From Streptomyces paradoxus (GTDB lineage Bacteria > Actinomycetota > Actinomycetes > Streptomycetales > Streptomycetaceae), in the NCBI RefSeq assembly GCF_014202475.1, contig NZ_JACHGV010000016.1, forward strand, positions 86,887 to 150,886: a stretch of 64,000 nucleotides of DNA, given 5' to 3'. Positions 62,235 through 64,000 of the stretch are shown piece after piece. Numbering within the stretch: the stretch's first letter is position 1; the number at the start of each line of letters is the position of its first letter. Under the pieces are notes generated by a model. It saw only the letters and a list, made by a program, of their open reading frames with translations, was not told the DNA's origin and searched no databases. The position numbers and the translations under genes are program-made.

Positions 62235-63092
62235 ATGTCCACCGCCCGCACCGCGCCCCCGGAGCCCGTCCGTTACGAGCGCCGTGGCGCCGTCGCCCTG
62301 GTGACGATGGACCGGCCCGAGTACCGCAACGCCCAGAACTCCGCGATGACCTACGCCCTGGACCGGGCCTTCTACCGCGCGGCGGACGACGACGAGGTGA
62401 AGGTGGTGGTTCTCGCCGGAGCGGGGAAGCACTTCTCGGCCGGCCATGACATCGGCACCCCTGAGCGGGACGCGCACCTGCCCTTCGACCGCAGGGCCGG
62501 TCTGTGGTGGGACCACGCGCAGAAGTCGGGGGCCGAGAGCCGCTTCGCCCGCGAGTCCGAGGTGTACCTGGGCATGTGCCGGCGCTGGCGCGAACTGCCC
62601 AAGCCGGTCATCGCCTCGGTACAGGGCGCGTGCGTGGCCGGCGGACTGATGCTCGCCTGGGTCTGCGATCTGATCGTCGCCTCCGAGGACGCCTTCTTCG
62701 CCGACCCGGTGGTGCGCATGGGCATCCCGGGCGTGGAGTACTTCGCGCACCCGTGGGTGATGCCGCCGCGGATCGCCAAGGAGTTCCTGTACACCGGCGA
62801 CCGGATGAGCGCGCGGCGCGCCTACGAGGTCGGCATGGTCAACCGGGTCGTGCCTCGCGAGGAACTCACCTCGCAAACCCTTGAGTTGGCGGAGCGGATC
62901 GCGGCGATGCCCCGAATGGGCCTGGCGCTGACGAAGCGGGCCGTCAACCAGGCGGAGGACCTCCAGGGCCTGCACTCGGGGCTGGACTCGGTCTTCGGAC
63001 TGCACCATCTCGCCCACGCCCACAACGCCGAGACCGGCGACGACCCGCTCGGCGGGATGGACGTGCGCGCGATGAAGGAGGCCCGCCGCTGA
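62235..63092 (+). CDS. Enoyl-CoA hydratase/isomerase family protein
   Basis: ATG 62235 is chosen because GGAGG is 6 bases upstream; the earlier ATG at 62229 touches the ribosome site. 285 residues. Crotonase blocks KHFSAGHDIGTP and SVQGACVAGGLMLAWVCDLI; the catalytic-pocket segment is GIPGVEYFAHPWVMPPRIAK. The downstream acyl-CoA dehydrogenase overlaps by one base. Probably hydrates or isomerises an HIP-pathway enoyl-CoA. Confidence 0.88.
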   Translation: MSTARTAPPEPVRYERRGAVALVTMDRPEYRNAQNSAMTYALDRAFYRAADDDEVKVVVLAGAGKHFSAGHDIGTPERDAHLPFDRRAGLWWDHAQKSGAESRFARESEVYLGMCRRWRELPKPVIASVQGACVAGGLMLAWVCDLIVASEDAFFADPVVRMGIPGVEYFAHPWVMPPRIAKEFLYTGDRMSARRAYEVGMVNRVVPREELTSQTLELAERIAAMPRMGLALTKRAVNQAEDLQGLHSGLDSVFGLHHLAHAHNAETGDDPLGGMDVRAMKEARR

Positions 63093-64000
63093 TGGACCTC
63101 GACTTCACCGCCGCGGAGGACGCCTTCCGCGCCGAGGCCCGGGACTGGCTCGCCACCCGTGTGCCGTCCGTCCCGCTCCCGTCGCTGGAGACCGCCGAGG
63201 GGTTCGCCGCCCACCGGGAGTGGGAGGGTGTCCTGTTCGCCGGCCGCTGGTCGGTGGTCTCCTGGCCCGTGGAGTTCGGCGGCCGGGGATCGTCCCTCCT
63301 GGAGTGGCTGATCTTCGAGGAGGAGTACTACCGGGCCGGCGCGCCCGGCCGGGTCTCCCAGAACGGCATCAACCTCCTCGCGCCGACGCTCTTCGAGCAC
63401 GGGACCGACGAGCAGCGTGCGCGCGTCCTGCCGTCGATGGCGAGCGGTGAGGTGATCTGGGCGCAGGCCTGGTCCGAGCCGGAGGCGGGGTCCGACCTGG
63501 CCTCGCTGCGATCCACCGCCGTGCGGGCGGAGGGCGGCTGGCGCGTCAGCGGCCAGAAGACGTGGTCGTCCCGGGCGGCCTTCGCCGACCGCGCGTTCGG
63601 GCTCTTCCGCAGCGACCCGGAGGCGGACCGGCCGCACCGGGGCCTGACGTACCTGATGTTCCCGCTGGACGCGGACGGGGTGACCGTGCGGCCCATCGGG
63701 CGGCTGGACGGCAAGCCCGCCTTCGCCGAGTTGTTCCTCGACGACGTCTTCGTACCGGACGAAGACGTCATCGGCGAGCCCGGACAGGGCTGGCGGGTCG
63801 CCATGAGCACCAGCGGCAACGAGCGCGGACTGACCTTGCGCAGCCCCGGGCGCTTCACCGCCGCGGCCGACCGGCTGACCGACCTGTGGCGGGGGGCCCC
63901 CCGCGGCCCCCCGGGCAACCCCCCCGTGGGGGGATGGACACGCAGCGCGCGAAAAGCCCCCCCCAGTGTCGCCCCCCGGCCCCCCGCCCCCCACCAGGGC
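63092..64000 (+). CDS. FadE30-like acyl-CoA dehydrogenase (3' end outside window)
   Basis: ATG 63092 overlaps the hydratase stop (TGATG). About 265 good residues: WPVEFGGRGSSLLEWLIFEE, WAQAWSEPEAGSDLASLRST, WRVSGQKTWSSRAAFADRAF, EPGQGWRVAMSTSGNERGLT. In the KstR2 neighbourhood this position corresponds to FadE30, which starts C/D-ring acyl breakdown. From about 63890 the reading frame turns into Gly/Pro-rich nonsense because of apparent sequence errors, so the real C-terminus cannot be read. Confidence 0.85.
   Translation, partial: MDLDFTAAEDAFRAEARDWLATRVPSVPLPSLETAEGFAAHREWEGVLFAGRWSVVSWPVEFGGRGSSLLEWLIFEEEYYRAGAPGRVSQNGINLLAPTLFEHGTDEQRARVLPSMASGEVIWAQAWSEPEAGSDLASLRSTAVRAEGGWRVSGQKTWSSRAAFADRAFGLFRSDPEADRPHRGLTYLMFPLDADGVTVRPIGRLDGKPAFAELFLDDVFVPDEDVIGEPGQGWRVAMSTSGNERGLTLRSPGRFTAAADRLTDLWRGAPRGPPGNPPVGGWTRSARKAPPSVAPRPPAPHQG
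63890..64000. other. Unreliable sequence with G/C homopolymer indels
   Basis: Runs such as GGGGGGCCCCCC, CCCCCCC and GGGGGG appear repeatedly in the last 110 bases, unlike the preceding 63.9 kb. In another frame the fragment ATGGACACGCAGCGCGCG (WMDTQRA-like) fits the expected acyl-CoA dehydrogenase sequence, so indels are likely. It looks like a contig end. Confidence 0.7.

Overview
The window is high-GC DNA with strong third-position G/C bias, frequent GTG/TTG starts and many 1-4 base stop/start overlaps. Its gene content (DUF5302 and DUF2180 proteins, an S8 protease, LysR/TetR/Lrp regulators and a large beta-oxidation gene set) points to an actinomycete, most likely Streptomyces or a close relative. 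No rRNA, tRNA, CRISPR array or intact insertion sequence was seen.

Region 1 (1-7.9 kb) holds the 5' part of a secreted subtilisin-like protease, two unknown proteins, a cytochrome P450 convergent with an orphan 578-residue protein that carries a DDxxD motif and cysteine pairs, and a frameshifted gene. Region 2 (7.9-11.4 kb) is a patch of gene decay: an Lrp/AsnC regulator with no in-frame start, an aromatic-amino-acid-decarboxylase-like gene that has lost its PLP-lysine segment, a short-chain dehydrogenase remnant, a damaged Nudix gene and an apparently intact PPOX-type flavoprotein. Region 3 (11.8-18.9 kb) is ordinary chromosome: a double VOC protein, cyclophilin, DUF5302, then a divergent LysR / PrpF isomerase / MatC-type anion transporter module and an aldehyde dehydrogenase.

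Region 4 (19.0-57.7 kb) is a large catabolic island. It encodes two Rieske oxygenases, a ferredoxin and a phthalate-dioxygenase-type reductase, several SDRs, three acyl-CoA dehydrogenases, an enoyl-CoA hydratase, a DUF35 protein with a lipid-transfer-type thiolase resembling the steroid side-chain aldolase pair, a second thiolase, an acyl-CoA ligase, a TPP-dependent E1alpha/E1beta/E2 complex, fused isobutyryl-CoA mutase (IcmF), 3-hydroxyacyl-CoA dehydrogenase, a sugar-type ABC importer, and two different phosphohistidine (PEP-utilising) proteins. A recurrent intergenic element, ACTG-N11-CAGT and variants, sits before most of its operons and between two divergent TetR genes, which suggests a single regulon. 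The right edge is marked by a truncated DM13-domain remnant.

Region 5 (58-64 kb) has a small membrane protein, an RNA 2',3'-cyclic phosphodiesterase-like protein, and a locus matching the mycobacterial KstR2 neighbourhood: FadA6-like thiolase, KstR2-like TetR, IpdF-like SDR, a KstR2-like operator, enoyl-CoA hydratase and a FadE30-like acyl-CoA dehydrogenase. By family knowledge this set degrades steroid C/D rings (the HIP pathway). Taken together, regions 4 and 5 suggest breakdown of a polycyclic isoprenoid or steroid-like carbon source; the substrate itself is not shown by the sequence. The last ~110 bases look like unreliable sequence with homopolymer indels.
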